NCBI RefSeq assembly: GCF_030690045.1 | Contig: NZ_JAUYHK010000020.1 | Span: 107,269 to 171,268 of the forward strand | DNA: 64,000 bases | Source of the DNA: Thalassospira sp. | GTDB taxonomy: Bacteria > Pseudomonadota > Alphaproteobacteria > Rhodospirillales > Thalassospiraceae | Direction: 5' to 3' | Part shown: positions 17,146 to 26,641 of the stretch, piece after piece | Numbering within the stretch: position 1 is the first letter of the stretch | How the letters are laid out: every line of letters starts with the position of its first letter | Position numbers and translations under genes: made by a program | Notes under the pieces: generated by a model | Seen by the model: the letters and a program-made list of their open reading frames with translations, nothing else | Databases searched by the model: none | Told to the model about the DNA's origin: nothing

Positions 17146-17982
17146 ATGACAAAGCAGGCGATTGAGCTTGAAGACTTTAAACCCTGTCACCTTGATGCGG
17201 CGTTCGGGTTGTCAGATCAGGTGAACTGGCCGCACCGCAAGGAAGACTGGGCCATGATGCAGGAACTGAGCGACGGGGTGGTTGCCCTTCAGGATGGCAA
17301 GGTTATCGGAACCGCGATGGCCACCAAATTTGGCAATGATGCCGCAACCATCAATATGGTGATCGTTGATCAGTCCTTGCGGGGGCAGGGGATTGGCCGG
17401 GTTTTGATGAATGCGGCACTGGATCGCACCCGGTCACGCGAATGCCGCCTTGTGGCAACCGCCGAGGGATTGCCGCTGTATCAGAAGCTGGGCTTTGTCG
17501 TTACGGGTGACATTGTCCAGTTGCAGGGGATCGCACAGGCCGCAGAAAAACCGGACAATATAGACCGGGCCAGCCGGGCCGATCTGGATGCGATCAGGGA
17601 CATGGACCGTGCGGCCTGTGGTATGGACCGCCACAGATTGATTGATCTGTTATTCGCACGGGCGGATATCGCCGTTTTACGCCGCGACGGGGGCATTGCC
17701 GGATATGCCGCCCTGCGCCCTTTTGGGCGGGGGGATGTTGTCGGGCCGATTGTTGCGGCCGATCTGGCGGATGCAATCGCCCTTGCATCTTTTATGTTTC
17801 ATCAGCGTGCGGGCGCGTTTGTCCGGGTGGATACACCGATCCAGTCCGGGATGGTTTCCTGGCTTGAACAACACGGCCTTGGCAAGGCTGGTGGTGGTGT
17901 TGTCATGATCAAAGACGCGATTGATATCGAAAAAAACATGGATGTTCAGGTCTTTGCCCTGGCCAGCCAGGCATTGGGATAA
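17146..17982 (+). CDS. Double-domain GNAT N-acetyltransferase, paralogue of the 7043 gene
   Basis: 278 residues. The N-terminal GNAT domain has a canonical acetyl-CoA site (SLRGQGIGRVLM, about residues 82-93) and LYQKLGF; a second GNAT-like domain follows with FGRGDVVGPIVAADLADAIAL and FVRVDT. It shares these blocks and the C-terminal ALASQALG with the gene at 7043. It sits 11 bp ahead of the aminotransferase, strongly suggesting co-transcription and a shared substrate. Substrate unknown. Confidence 0.82.
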   Translation: MTKQAIELEDFKPCHLDAAFGLSDQVNWPHRKEDWAMMQELSDGVVALQDGKVIGTAMATKFGNDAATINMVIVDQSLRGQGIGRVLMNAALDRTRSRECRLVATAEGLPLYQKLGFVVTGDIVQLQGIAQAAEKPDNIDRASRADLDAIRDMDRAACGMDRHRLIDLLFARADIAVLRRDGGIAGYAALRPFGRGDVVGPIVAADLADAIALASFMFHQRAGAFVRVDTPIQSGMVSWLEQHGLGKAGGGVVMIKDAIDIEKNMDVQVFALASQALG

Positions 17983-17993
17983 GGAAACGAAAG

Positions 17994-19367
17994 ATGTTGA
18001 GCAATTCTTTGATCGAACTGGACCGCGCCCATCTGGTTCACCCGGTGTCCGCCTATCGCGTACATGAAAAGGCCGGGGTGCGGGTTTTGCAATCGGGCGA
18101 GGGTGCCACCGTTACCGATATAACCGGGCACCGGATGATTGACGGTTTTTCCGGTTTGTGGTGCGTGAATGCGGGGTATGGGCAAAAGGCAATTATTGAT
18201 GCGGCCCTGCGACAGCTTCAGGAATTGCCCTATGCAACCGGGTATTTCGGGTTGGGTTCCGAAAGTGCAATCCGTCTGGCGGCCGAACTGGCGGAACGGG
18301 CACCGGGGGACCTTGATCACGTCTATTTCACCCTTGGTGGGTCGGACGCAGTAGATAGCACCGTGCGGTTTATCCGCTATTATTACACCAAAACCGGCAG
18401 GCCGGAAAAAGACCAGTTCATCTCGCTGGAAAGCGGGTATCACGGGTCTTCCACCGTTGGGGCCGGGTTGACGGCATTGCCGCTTTTTCATGACGGTTTT
18501 GGCGTGCCGTATGACTGGCAACACAAAATCCCCTCTCATTACGCCTATCGCAATCCGGTCGGGGATAATCCCGCCGATATTATTGCCGCCTCTGTTGCCG
18601 CCCTGCGCAAAAAGGTCGATGACCTTGGCGGGAATCGTGTCGCCGCATTTTATGCCGAGCCCATTCAGGGGTCCGGGGGGGTGCTGGTGCCGCCTGCGGG
18701 CTGGATGAAAGCGATGTGCGAAACCTGCCGGGAACTTGACATTCTGTTTGTGGCCGACGAGGTGATTACCGGATTTGGCCGGACAGGGCCGCTTTTTGCC
18801 TGTGCGGATGATGATATCGTGCCCGATCTGATGACGGTCGCCAAGGGGCTGACATCGGGTTATGCCCCGATGGGGGCGGTATTGATGCGTGACGGTTTTT
18901 ATCAAACCCTTGCCGATGCCGCCGGGACAAACGCGATTGGTCACGGTTACACCTATTCCGCGCATCCGGTCAGTGCCGCGATTGGTCTGGCGGTCCTCAG
19001 GCTTTATGAGGATGAACTGCTGGAAAATGGCCGCAAGGCAGGATTGCAACTGATGGAAGGGTTAAAAAGCCTGTCTGATCACCCGCTTGTCGGGGATGTC
19101 CGGGGCCGGGGCATGTTGGCGGCGATTGAACTGGTGGTTGACAAGGAACGCAAAACGCCTTTGCCCGCCGCAGCATATCCTGCTGCACGTATTTTTGACC
19201 GCGCCTGGCAGGCAGGGCTGATTATCCGGGCGTTTGGCAATGGTGTTCTCGGTTATGCGCCGCCACTGTGCTGTACCAGTCAAGATATTGATTTAATTAT
19301 CGAAAGAACAAGGAAAACATTGGATCTGACGCTTGAAGATCCCGATGTTCGTGCTGCGATGTCGTGA
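17994..19367 (+). CDS. Class III omega-aminotransferase (PLP)
   Basis: 457 residues. PLP lysine K284 in TVAKGLTSGYAPMGAV, PLP-pyridine Asp255 in FVADEVITGFGRTG, and cofactor-phosphate region GGSDAVDST. The opening HLVHPVSAYRVHE and SGLWCVNAGYGQ match omega-amino acid/putrescine:pyruvate aminotransferases such as SpuC. It would convert a terminal amine (GABA, beta-alanine, putrescine) plus pyruvate into a semialdehyde plus alanine, feeding the gabD product. Substrate assignment rests on the neighbours. Confidence 0.87.
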   Translation: MLSNSLIELDRAHLVHPVSAYRVHEKAGVRVLQSGEGATVTDITGHRMIDGFSGLWCVNAGYGQKAIIDAALRQLQELPYATGYFGLGSESAIRLAAELAERAPGDLDHVYFTLGGSDAVDSTVRFIRYYYTKTGRPEKDQFISLESGYHGSSTVGAGLTALPLFHDGFGVPYDWQHKIPSHYAYRNPVGDNPADIIAASVAALRKKVDDLGGNRVAAFYAEPIQGSGGVLVPPAGWMKAMCETCRELDILFVADEVITGFGRTGPLFACADDDIVPDLMTVAKGLTSGYAPMGAVLMRDGFYQTLADAAGTNAIGHGYTYSAHPVSAAIGLAVLRLYEDELLENGRKAGLQLMEGLKSLSDHPLVGDVRGRGMLAAIELVVDKERKTPLPAAAYPAARIFDRAWQAGLIIRAFGNGVLGYAPPLCCTSQDIDLIIERTRKTLDLTLEDPDVRAAMS

Positions 19368-19700
19368 AAATTTGTCTGAAACGGCGTCTTTTCCCGCCGG
19401 AAGGTAGCGGTTCCGGGGACTGTATTGGGGACGGGATGCCGTTTCGGGCCGATGTTCGTGATTTTCTGCTGTCTGTCTGTGGTGATTCAGCACATCCGGA
19501 TGGCGATTTTTGCGAAAATGATAACGGATCACCGCGACCTGTCTGTGTTGTCACGGTGCAATAAAAAAAGTCTGTCCAGGAAACATACGGATCGGGGTTC
19601 ACGTAACGTTGCGGCGTTTTCCATGCCACTGCGTTCTTTGTCGCCCGTCTTTGCGAATTTGGAAGACTTTTAAACAAGCTTTATCAGAACGGGGTTTCAC
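19368..19700. other. 333-bp intergenic region ahead of peptide-type importer
   Basis: No convincing gene. An ATTTT-N4-AAAAT dyad at 19506-19519 could be a site for the Lrp-type regulator encoded at 25006, but it is short and low in information. The region is expected to hold the importer promoter. Confidence 0.3.
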
Positions 19701-21314
19701 ATGACCGGATATAACATTTCCAATTGGACCAAGGCCGATGATGCCATGGTCGAAGACGCAATTCGCCGTGGCGCGACGCGCCGTGATCTTCTTAAAATGC
19801 TGGCTGTCGGGGGTGTTGCCACTCTTGCGGGCGGGACGATTCTGGGGCGGGCAACCGCAGCACTTGCCGCGACGCCGGTTATGGGCGGGGCGATCAAGGT
19901 TGCCGGTTACACATCCTCGACCGCCGACACGCTTGACCCGGCCAAGGCCGCGAATCAGACCGATTATTGCCGGTGCAGTGCATTCTATAACCGCCTGACC
20001 TATCTTGGTGAGGGGGGCAAACTGCATATGGAACTGGCTGAAACTGTTGAAAGTGCGGATGCGCAGGTCTGGACGATCAAGCTCAGAAAAGGTGTGACCT
20101 TCCACGACGGCAAAACCCTGACCGCCAGCGATGTTGTTTATTCGCTTCAGCGTCATCTTGACCCGGCTGTGGGATCAAAGGCCAATGCGATTGCCAAACA
20201 GATGACGGGCATCCGTGCCGTGGACAGTGAAACCATCGAGATTACACTTGTCAGTGCCAATGCCGACTTGCCGATTTTGCTTGCCCTGCATCAGTTCATG
20301 ATCATTGCGGATGGCACAACTGATTTTTCCAAGGCGAATGGTACCGGGGCCTTTGTCTGCGAGGTTTTTGAACCGGGTGTCAAATCCATTGCGGTCCGTA
20401 ATCCGAATTACTGGAAATCGACCGGTCCCTATCTTGATTCCTTTGAGTTTTTTGCCATTCCCGATGATACCGCACGTGTCAACGCGGTTCTGTCGGGGGA
20501 TGTCCAGCTTGCCGGATCAATCAGCCCGCGTTCGGTGCGTTTGCTTGAAAATCAGGGGACGGCGGGTATTTTCGCCTCGACGTCGGGGAATTACACCAAT
20601 CTGAATATGCGTCTCGATATGGATCCGGGCAGCAAGGCCGATTTCGTGACCGGCATGAAATATTTGCTGGATCGCGAACTGATCCAGAAATCGATCCTGC
20701 GCGGTATGGCCGAAATCGGCAATGACCAGCCGATCTCGTCGGCAAGTTTTTATCATAATGCCGATCTCAAACCCAAAGCCTATGATCCGGAAAAGGCGAA
20801 ATACCATTTCGAGAAAGCCGGTCTTTTGGGCCAATCCGTGCCGATCGTTGCCTCTGACGCGGCGTCTTCGTCGGTCGATATGGCGACGGTGATCCAGCAG
20901 GCCGGGGCTGAAATCGGCATGAAATTCGATATCGACCGGGTGCCGTCCGATGGGTATTGGTCGAATTACTGGATCAAGGCCCCGATCCATTTCGGCAATA
21001 TCAATCCGCGCCCGACCCCCGATACCCTGTTTTCGCTGTTTTATGCCTCGGATGCGGCCTGGAACGAGTCGGGTTTCAAATCGGAAAAATTTGATAAAAT
21101 GCTGATTGAGGCACGCGGTCTGCTTGATCAGGAAAAACGCAAGGAAATCTATGGCGAAATGCAGGTCATGATTTCCGAAGATGCCGGAACAGCCATTCCG
21201 GTTTACATTTCCGATGTTGCGGCTCATTCGCCGAAATTGCACGGCCTCAAACCCAATCCGCTTGGTGCGTTGATGGGATATGCCTTTGCGGAATATGTCT
21301 GGATGGACAGCTAG
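19701..21314 (+). CDS. Oligopeptide-type ABC substrate-binding protein (SBP_bac_5), Tat-exported
   Basis: 537 residues. A twin-arginine signal lies at 26-34 (TRRDLLKML) followed by a hydrophobic stretch and cleavage near ALAA (residue 57), so it is exported folded by Tat rather than Sec. The mature chain has SBP_bac_5 features: DTLDPAKAANQTD, VWTIKLRKGVTFHDGKTLTASDVVYSL, VRNPNYWK. Family members bind peptides, amino compounds, opines or nickel. First gene of the importer operon; a stem-loop follows its stop. Confidence 0.88.
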   Translation: MTGYNISNWTKADDAMVEDAIRRGATRRDLLKMLAVGGVATLAGGTILGRATAALAATPVMGGAIKVAGYTSSTADTLDPAKAANQTDYCRCSAFYNRLTYLGEGGKLHMELAETVESADAQVWTIKLRKGVTFHDGKTLTASDVVYSLQRHLDPAVGSKANAIAKQMTGIRAVDSETIEITLVSANADLPILLALHQFMIIADGTTDFSKANGTGAFVCEVFEPGVKSIAVRNPNYWKSTGPYLDSFEFFAIPDDTARVNAVLSGDVQLAGSISPRSVRLLENQGTAGIFASTSGNYTNLNMRLDMDPGSKADFVTGMKYLLDRELIQKSILRGMAEIGNDQPISSASFYHNADLKPKAYDPEKAKYHFEKAGLLGQSVPIVASDAASSSVDMATVIQQAGAEIGMKFDIDRVPSDGYWSNYWIKAPIHFGNINPRPTPDTLFSLFYASDAAWNESGFKSEKFDKMLIEARGLLDQEKRKEIYGEMQVMISEDAGTAIPVYISDVAAHSPKLHGLKPNPLGALMGYAFAEYVWMDS

Positions 21315-21324
21315 GCCCAGGCCT

Positions 21325-21358
21325 GAATGACCGGGTTGCGGTTGCGGCCCGGTCATTC
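21325..21358 (+). terminator. Intercistronic stem-loop after binding-protein gene
   Basis: Perfect 11-bp stem (GAATGACCGGG / CCCGGTCATTC), 12-base loop, then GTTTCTTTCC, 11 bases after the stop of the binding protein and ahead of the permease. Likely partial terminator or 3'-end protector that raises binding protein over permease. Confidence 0.7.
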
Positions 21359-21398
21359 GTTTCTTTCCGTCATTATCGACCAACCGTGAGGAGGCATA

Positions 21399-22349
21399 AT
21401 GAACAAGCTGGCTTTTTCTCTGGTTCTGGGAAAAATCGGTATTGCCTTGGTGACACTTATGATCGTGTCTTTTGCTGTTTTTTTTGCGACAGCATTTTTA
21501 CCAGGTGATGTAACCGAAATTCTGCTGGGTCAGTCTGCCACCCCCGAGGCCGTGGCGGGCCTGCGCCATGCCATGAATCTGGATCAACCGGCAATTTTTC
21601 GGTTTTTCCTGTGGATTGGTGGTCTGATACAGGGTGATCTCGGTGTTTCATATGCCAACAACATGCCGGTTGCCGACCTGATCGGCAGCCGTTTTGCCAA
21701 TTCGATGAAACTGGCTGCGGCGACAACGCTTTTTGCCGTGCCGATTGCCCTGACAACCGGGATTCTGGCCGCGATGTTCGAGGGATCGCTGTTTGACCGG
21801 ATGGTGACGGTCACTTCGATCACGCTGATTTCGGTGCCTGAATTTCTGGTTGCAACGATTGCCGTTCTGGTTTTTGCGGTTTATCTGAAATGGCTGCCTG
21901 CGATTGTGACCGTTAGCGAGGTCAGGTCTTTTGGCGAAGTTTTGCGTGTTTATGCCATGCCGGTCATTGTGCTGACATTTGTGATATCGGCCCAGATGAT
22001 CCGCATGACCCGTGCGGCGGTGATTGGTACGCTCAAGACATCCTATGTCGAGATGGCCTTGCTCAAGGGGGCATCACGTTGTCGCATGGTATTGCGTCAT
22101 GCCTTGCCCAATGCCCTGGGGCCGATTGTCAATGCGGTGGCATTATCCCTGTCCTATCTGGTGGGCGGGGTCATCATTGTTGAAACGATTTTCAATTATC
22201 CGGGGATTGCCAAACTGATGGTCGATGCCGTTGCAACGCGGGATCTGCCGCTGGTTCAGTCTTGTGCGATGATTTTCTGCGTCGCCTATCTGTTGTTGAT
22301 CACGCTGGCAGATATCATTTCCATTATCGCCAATCCGAGGTTGCGTTGA
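21399..22349 (+). CDS. ABC importer permease, DppB-type
   Basis: 316 residues, six membrane segments, and the binding-protein-dependent transport motif around ASRCRMVLRHALPNALGPIV (EAA loop, about residues 225-244). The N-terminus with a long first loop containing GQSATPEAVAGLRHAMNLDQP is the usual DppB/OppB pattern. AGGAGG precedes the ATG. Works with the next gene as the heterodimeric channel. Confidence 0.9.
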   Translation: MNKLAFSLVLGKIGIALVTLMIVSFAVFFATAFLPGDVTEILLGQSATPEAVAGLRHAMNLDQPAIFRFFLWIGGLIQGDLGVSYANNMPVADLIGSRFANSMKLAAATTLFAVPIALTTGILAAMFEGSLFDRMVTVTSITLISVPEFLVATIAVLVFAVYLKWLPAIVTVSEVRSFGEVLRVYAMPVIVLTFVISAQMIRMTRAAVIGTLKTSYVEMALLKGASRCRMVLRHALPNALGPIVNAVALSLSYLVGGVIIVETIFNYPGIAKLMVDAVATRDLPLVQSCAMIFCVAYLLLITLADIISIIANPRLR

Positions 22350-22351
22350 TC

Positions 22352-23191
22352 ATGGCAAGCATCGCATCAGTTTTTCAGCGATATGGCTATCGTTTTAACC
22401 GGCTTGGCCTGTGTGCCGCGATTGTGATCCTGTTCTGGATTATGGTGGCATTGTTTGCGCCGCTGATTTTACCCCATCCGGTCGGCAAGATTGTCGATTA
22501 TGATTTTTATGGTCCGGTTTCTTCGGCTTTTCCGCTTGGCACCGATTATCTGGGGCGGGACATGCTGTCGCGTATTTTGATGGGAACGCGCTATACGGTC
22601 GGAATTTCGGTGGTTGCGGTCTTTCTGGCGTGCAGCATCGGGGTTTGTCTTGGCATGACGGCGGCGGTTACGGGGGGCTGGTTCGATACAATCTTCAGCC
22701 GCCTGATGGACGCGCTTAATTCCATACCCAGCAAATTGTTCGGGCTTGTGGTGGTGTCGGGTGTGGGGTCGTCCATCCCGGCGCTGATCATGACGTTGAC
22801 GGTGATCTATGCGCCCAGTTCGTATCGCTTTGCCCGTTCCTTATCGGTCAATGTCAATACGATGGATTTTATCACGGTTGCACGCACAAGGGGCGAGGGG
22901 ACATTTTACCTGATTATATCGGAAATCTTCCCCAACATCCTGCGCCCTGTTCTGGCTGATTTCGGTTTGCGGTTTGTCTTTATCGTTCTGCTGTTGTCAG
23001 GATTGTCTTTCCTTGGGCTTGGTGTGCAGCCGCCCCATGCTGATTGGGGGGCACTGGTCCGGGAAAATGTCGGTGGGCTTTCCTATGGCGCACCGGCGGT
23101 CATTTTCCCGTCTTTGGCCATCGCAAGCCTGACCATCAGCGTGAATATCCTGATCGACAATCTGCCCCAAAAAATTCGCGACCGGAGCTGA
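22352..23191 (+). CDS. ABC importer permease, DppC-type
   Basis: 279 residues. OppC_N-like first membrane segment, then FPLGTDYLGRDMLSRILMGTR, the diagnostic DppC/OppC block, and an EAA-type loop ARTRGEGTFYLIISEIFPNILRPV. The start at 22352 is two bases after the stop of the partner gene; the upstream frame extension to 22262 lies entirely inside that gene and is rejected. Confidence 0.9.
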   Translation: MASIASVFQRYGYRFNRLGLCAAIVILFWIMVALFAPLILPHPVGKIVDYDFYGPVSSAFPLGTDYLGRDMLSRILMGTRYTVGISVVAVFLACSIGVCLGMTAAVTGGWFDTIFSRLMDALNSIPSKLFGLVVVSGVGSSIPALIMTLTVIYAPSSYRFARSLSVNVNTMDFITVARTRGEGTFYLIISEIFPNILRPVLADFGLRFVFIVLLLSGLSFLGLGVQPPHADWGALVRENVGGLSYGAPAVIFPSLAIASLTISVNILIDNLPQKIRDRS

Positions 23192-23193
23192 TC

Positions 23194-24849
23194 ATGGAAA
23201 ATCTTGTGGAAATCCGGGGGCTTGGCATCAAGGCGCAAACCGATTCAGGGCGCATGATCGACATCATCCGGAATGTCGATCTGGACATCCCGGCAGGCGA
23301 AATTGTTGCCCTGATCGGGGAAAGCGGATCGGGGAAAACCACGCTGGCCCTGTCAATCATGGGCTATTTGCGGCCCGGTTGCCGGTTTGGTGGTGGTACG
23401 ATTTCGATTGCCGGTCAGAATATCATGGCCCTGTCGGAGAAACAGCGGGCCTCCTTGCGCGGGACAGAAATTGCCTATGTGCCGCAAAGTGCGGCGGCGG
23501 CCTTTAATCCCGCATTGCGGATTATGGATCAGGTGATCGAGGTTACCGCTATTCACCGTTTGATGTCGCCCGAAGAGGCGCGCCAGCGTGCGATAGTCCT
23601 TTTTCGGGCGTTGTCATTGCCGTCACCCGAAACCATCGGGGATCGCTATCCGCATCAGGTTTCGGGCGGGCAACTTCAACGTCTGGCTGCGGCCATGGCG
23701 TTGATATCAGATCCGAAACTGGTGATTTTTGATGAACCGACCACGGCGCTGGACGTCACCACCCAGATTGAAGTGTTGCGTGCTTTCAAGGATGTGATGC
23801 GGTTAAGCGGTGCATCGGGTGTTTATGTATCGCATGATCTTGCGGTGGTGGCCCAGATTGCGGACCGGATTGTCGTTCTCAAGGATGGTCAGGTGCAGGA
23901 AGAAGGCCGGAAAGCCGATATTCTGACAGCGGCACGTCATCCCTACACGCGCGAATTGTTGGCGGCTTTTACGCCGACACCGGCAGCCGGGGCAAAGGCC
24001 GATGCCGACACCCCCCGAAAAGGGTATATTCTTGAGGTCGAGAATATCCGGGCCGGTTACGGGGCACGGGACGAAAACGGCGAACCGCGCATTATTGCCG
24101 TTGATTCCGTTACCCTGAAGCTGAAAGCAGGTCAGAACCTTGGCATTATTGGTGAATCCGGTTGTGGAAAATCAACCTTGGCCCGTGTGATTTCGGGCAT
24201 TTTGCCGCCGTTTTCCGGCAGCATTCAGTTTGACGGGCGCGAAATTGCAGCCGCGGCCGCAGATCGGCAGCGGGAAGAATTGCGCAAGCTGCAAATCGTT
24301 TTCCAGCATGCCGATACGGCACTTAACCCGCTTAAACCGGTTGGCGAGATTTTGGGCCGCCCCCTGACCTTTTATCATCGCATGAACGGCAAGGAACGCG
24401 ATGACCGCATCGATCAGCTTCTTGATCTGGTGCATCTGCCCAAATCCATACGATATCGGTTGCCTTCGGAGCTTTCTGGCGGGCAAAAGCAGCGCATCAA
24501 TTTTGCACGCGCCCTTGCGGCCGACCCGGTTTTGATCCTGTGTGATGAAATCACCTCGGCCCTTGATACCGTGGTGGCGGCGGCGATTGTTGATCTTCTC
24601 AAGGAATTGCAAAAAGAACTTTCGCTGTCCTATCTGTTTATCAGTCACGATATTTCGACGGTTCGGTCGATTTGCGATGAAATTGTCGTCATGTATGAGG
24701 GGCAGAAAGTCGATCAGTTCCCGGCGCAGGCATTGGGGGATGAGTCGAACCACCAATATACCCGATTATTGAATGCGTCGGTGCCGCGGCTTGACCCGGA
24801 CTGGCTCGACAATCTTGATATTTCGGGCTTTGCGGCGATGGGGCGTTGA
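23194..24849 (+). CDS. Fused double ATPase of oligopeptide-type ABC importer (DppD-DppF)
   Basis: 551 residues carrying two complete ABC domains in one chain. First: Walker A GESGSGKTT (about 40-48), signature VSGGQLQR, Walker B LVIFDEPTTALD. Second: Walker A GESGCGKST (about 320-328), signature LSGGQKQR, Walker B LILCDEITSALD. Each half is followed by the oligopeptide-transporter C-terminal extension (RHPYTRELLAAFTP; HQYTRLLNASVP). The two halves normally come from separate genes. Start 23194 is two bases after the permease stop. Confidence 0.92.
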   Translation: MENLVEIRGLGIKAQTDSGRMIDIIRNVDLDIPAGEIVALIGESGSGKTTLALSIMGYLRPGCRFGGGTISIAGQNIMALSEKQRASLRGTEIAYVPQSAAAAFNPALRIMDQVIEVTAIHRLMSPEEARQRAIVLFRALSLPSPETIGDRYPHQVSGGQLQRLAAAMALISDPKLVIFDEPTTALDVTTQIEVLRAFKDVMRLSGASGVYVSHDLAVVAQIADRIVVLKDGQVQEEGRKADILTAARHPYTRELLAAFTPTPAAGAKADADTPRKGYILEVENIRAGYGARDENGEPRIIAVDSVTLKLKAGQNLGIIGESGCGKSTLARVISGILPPFSGSIQFDGREIAAAAADRQREELRKLQIVFQHADTALNPLKPVGEILGRPLTFYHRMNGKERDDRIDQLLDLVHLPKSIRYRLPSELSGGQKQRINFARALAADPVLILCDEITSALDTVVAAAIVDLLKELQKELSLSYLFISHDISTVRSICDEIVVMYEGQKVDQFPAQALGDESNHQYTRLLNASVPRLDPDWLDNLDISGFAAMGR

Positions 24850-25005
24850 TGACAGGCAAAATCGCGATTGTGATGTTTATCTGTGCGCGATATCCTGCCA
24901 GATCAGTGGCAGGCTCGTTCCGGTTTGCCATTCTCCGGATTTGATTTTTCGCGATATCCCCCCGTTGTATGGTCGAAAACGCAGCTGAATGTGAAAATCC
25001 CCGGC

Positions 25006-25488
25006 ATGGATATGAAGCTTGACCGTATAGACATTAAAATTCTTGCCGCTTTGCAGAAAAACGGCCGGGTCAGCAATGTCGAATTGGCCGATATGGTCAA
25101 TCTGTCTGCCAGCCCCTGCCTTGTCCGGGTCCGGAAATTGCAAAAGGCTGGTTATATCACCGGCTATTGCGCCCAGATCGATATTGCCAGACTGGGGCCA
25201 AGCCTGACGGTTTTTACCGAGGTAACCCTTAAAAATCACCGGCAGATCGATTTTGCCAGATTTTTGGACGCCGTCAGAAAAATTGATGCGGTTGTGGAAT
25301 GCCACCTGATTTCAGGCGGGTATGATTATTTGATGAAGTTTGTTACGTCGAATATCGAAGAATATCAGCTGATCATGGAACATTTGACCGATATCGACAG
25401 CGGCATCGACAAATATTTCAGCTTTGTCGTTTTGAAATCACCGATCACCAAAAACCAGGTGCCTCTTGCTGCCTTGTTCGAGATGTAA
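25006..25488 (+). CDS. Lrp/AsnC family transcriptional regulator
   Basis: 160 residues. N-terminal helix-turn-helix LDRIDIKILAALQKNGRVSNVELADMVNLSASPCLVRVRKLQKAGYI, then a RAM/ligand-binding domain with the GGYDYLMKF block. Lrp-type proteins sense amino acids and often sit next to the catabolic genes they control, here the importer/aminotransferase block. The MDMKLDR start at 25006 was chosen because the DNA-binding domain follows directly; the frame is open to 24883. No good Shine-Dalgarno is visible. Confidence 0.87.
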   Translation: MDMKLDRIDIKILAALQKNGRVSNVELADMVNLSASPCLVRVRKLQKAGYITGYCAQIDIARLGPSLTVFTEVTLKNHRQIDFARFLDAVRKIDAVVECHLISGGYDYLMKFVTSNIEEYQLIMEHLTDIDSGIDKYFSFVVLKSPITKNQVPLAALFEM

Positions 25489-25592
25489 TCTGACTTTGGG
25501 ATTATTGTTTGTTCAAAGGTGGTTGAGTATCCTCCGGGTATCATAAAGCAATCTTGCCAGATCACAGTGATCCGTTTTTCCTTGCCATCCGG

Positions 25593-26630
25593 TCAATTGA
25601 AATCCAGTTGTACTTTCATGGATTGGCTGCGGTCGGAAGCGAGGTCAAAGGCCGTTTTTGCATCACGGAACGGCAAGACGGAACTGATCAGTGGCGATAC
25701 ATCAATGATCCCCCGGTCAATCAGTTCGGCAGCCTGCGCAAATTCCGGATCAAAGCGAAAGCTTCCGATCATTTTGACTTCCTTGGTCACAGCAAGACTT
25801 AGGGGAAGTTCACCATTTCCGCCCAAGCCAACGGTGACAATCGTGCCCCCCGGTTTGATGACATCAAATGCACCGGCAAGTGCGCGGGGGCTGCCGGAGC
25901 ATTCAAACACGACATCCTGTGTTCCCTTGTTTTGCGAAAGCTGCCCAAACTCCATGGCATTGCGGGCGATGTCGATAACGTGACCGGCACCCGCCCGTGC
26001 GGCAATTTCAAGCGGTGGCTGTGACAGATCGGTCGCCGTGATCCAATGCGCACCCGAATGGGCCGCGGCTATAATCGTCAAACAGCCGATTGGCCCGCAT
26101 CCCGATACGAGCACTTTTTTGCCCGATAGCGGGCCCGCCTGACGCACGGCATGGAGGCAAACGGCAAGCGGTTCACTGCACGCCGCGTGTTCCATGCGGG
26201 TTTCCGGGCGAAGTTTTACCAGTTGACCGGTGGCAATATTGATTTGTTGACGAAACAGGCCCTGTTGATGTGGGAAGCGCATGGCACTGCCAAAGAACCG
26301 CATGTCGGTACAGTGGTTACGCATATTGGCCCGACAATACTGGCACTGATTGCAGGGCATGGACGGATTGACGGCAACCTTGTCATTTATGGCAAAGCCT
26401 TCGACATTTTTGCCTGTGGCGATAATGGTGCCAGCGACTTCGTGGCCCAGGGCCATCGGTTCGCGGATTTTGACAGTTCCAAATCCGCCATGATGATAAT
26501 AATGCAGATCCGAGCCGCATATGCCGCCCTTGTCGATCCTGACCGTCACCGCATTGTCGTCGGGCGTGTCCGGATCATCCATATGATCCAGACGCAGGTC
26601 GTGCGGCGCATGAATGACAACCGAATACAT
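25593..26630 (-). CDS. idnD: L-idonate 5-dehydrogenase-like zinc alcohol dehydrogenase
   Basis: 345 residues, medium-chain zinc dehydrogenase. Catalytic zinc ligands in GGICGSDLHYYHHGG and GHEVAG, four structural-zinc cysteines in CNQCQYCRANMRNHC, and NAD fold VLVSGCGPIGCLTIIAA. The DLHYYHHGGFG stretch is characteristic of IdnD, which oxidises L-idonate to 5-ketogluconate. Last gene of the sugar-acid operon, next to idnO, supporting the call. The upstream frame to 26714 overlaps idnO and is rejected. Confidence 0.85.
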   Translation of the reverse strand: MYSVVIHAPHDLRLDHMDDPDTPDDNAVTVRIDKGGICGSDLHYYHHGGFGTVKIREPMALGHEVAGTIIATGKNVEGFAINDKVAVNPSMPCNQCQYCRANMRNHCTDMRFFGSAMRFPHQQGLFRQQINIATGQLVKLRPETRMEHAACSEPLAVCLHAVRQAGPLSGKKVLVSGCGPIGCLTIIAAAHSGAHWITATDLSQPPLEIAARAGAGHVIDIARNAMEFGQLSQNKGTQDVVFECSGSPRALAGAFDVIKPGGTIVTVGLGGNGELPLSLAVTKEVKMIGSFRFDPEFAQAAELIDRGIIDVSPLISSVLPFRDAKTAFDLASDRSQSMKVQLDFN

Positions 26631-26641
26631 ACTGTTTCTCC

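Noticed and set aside
17946..19049. 367-codon open frame on the minus strand
   Set aside because: Antisense to the class III aminotransferase.
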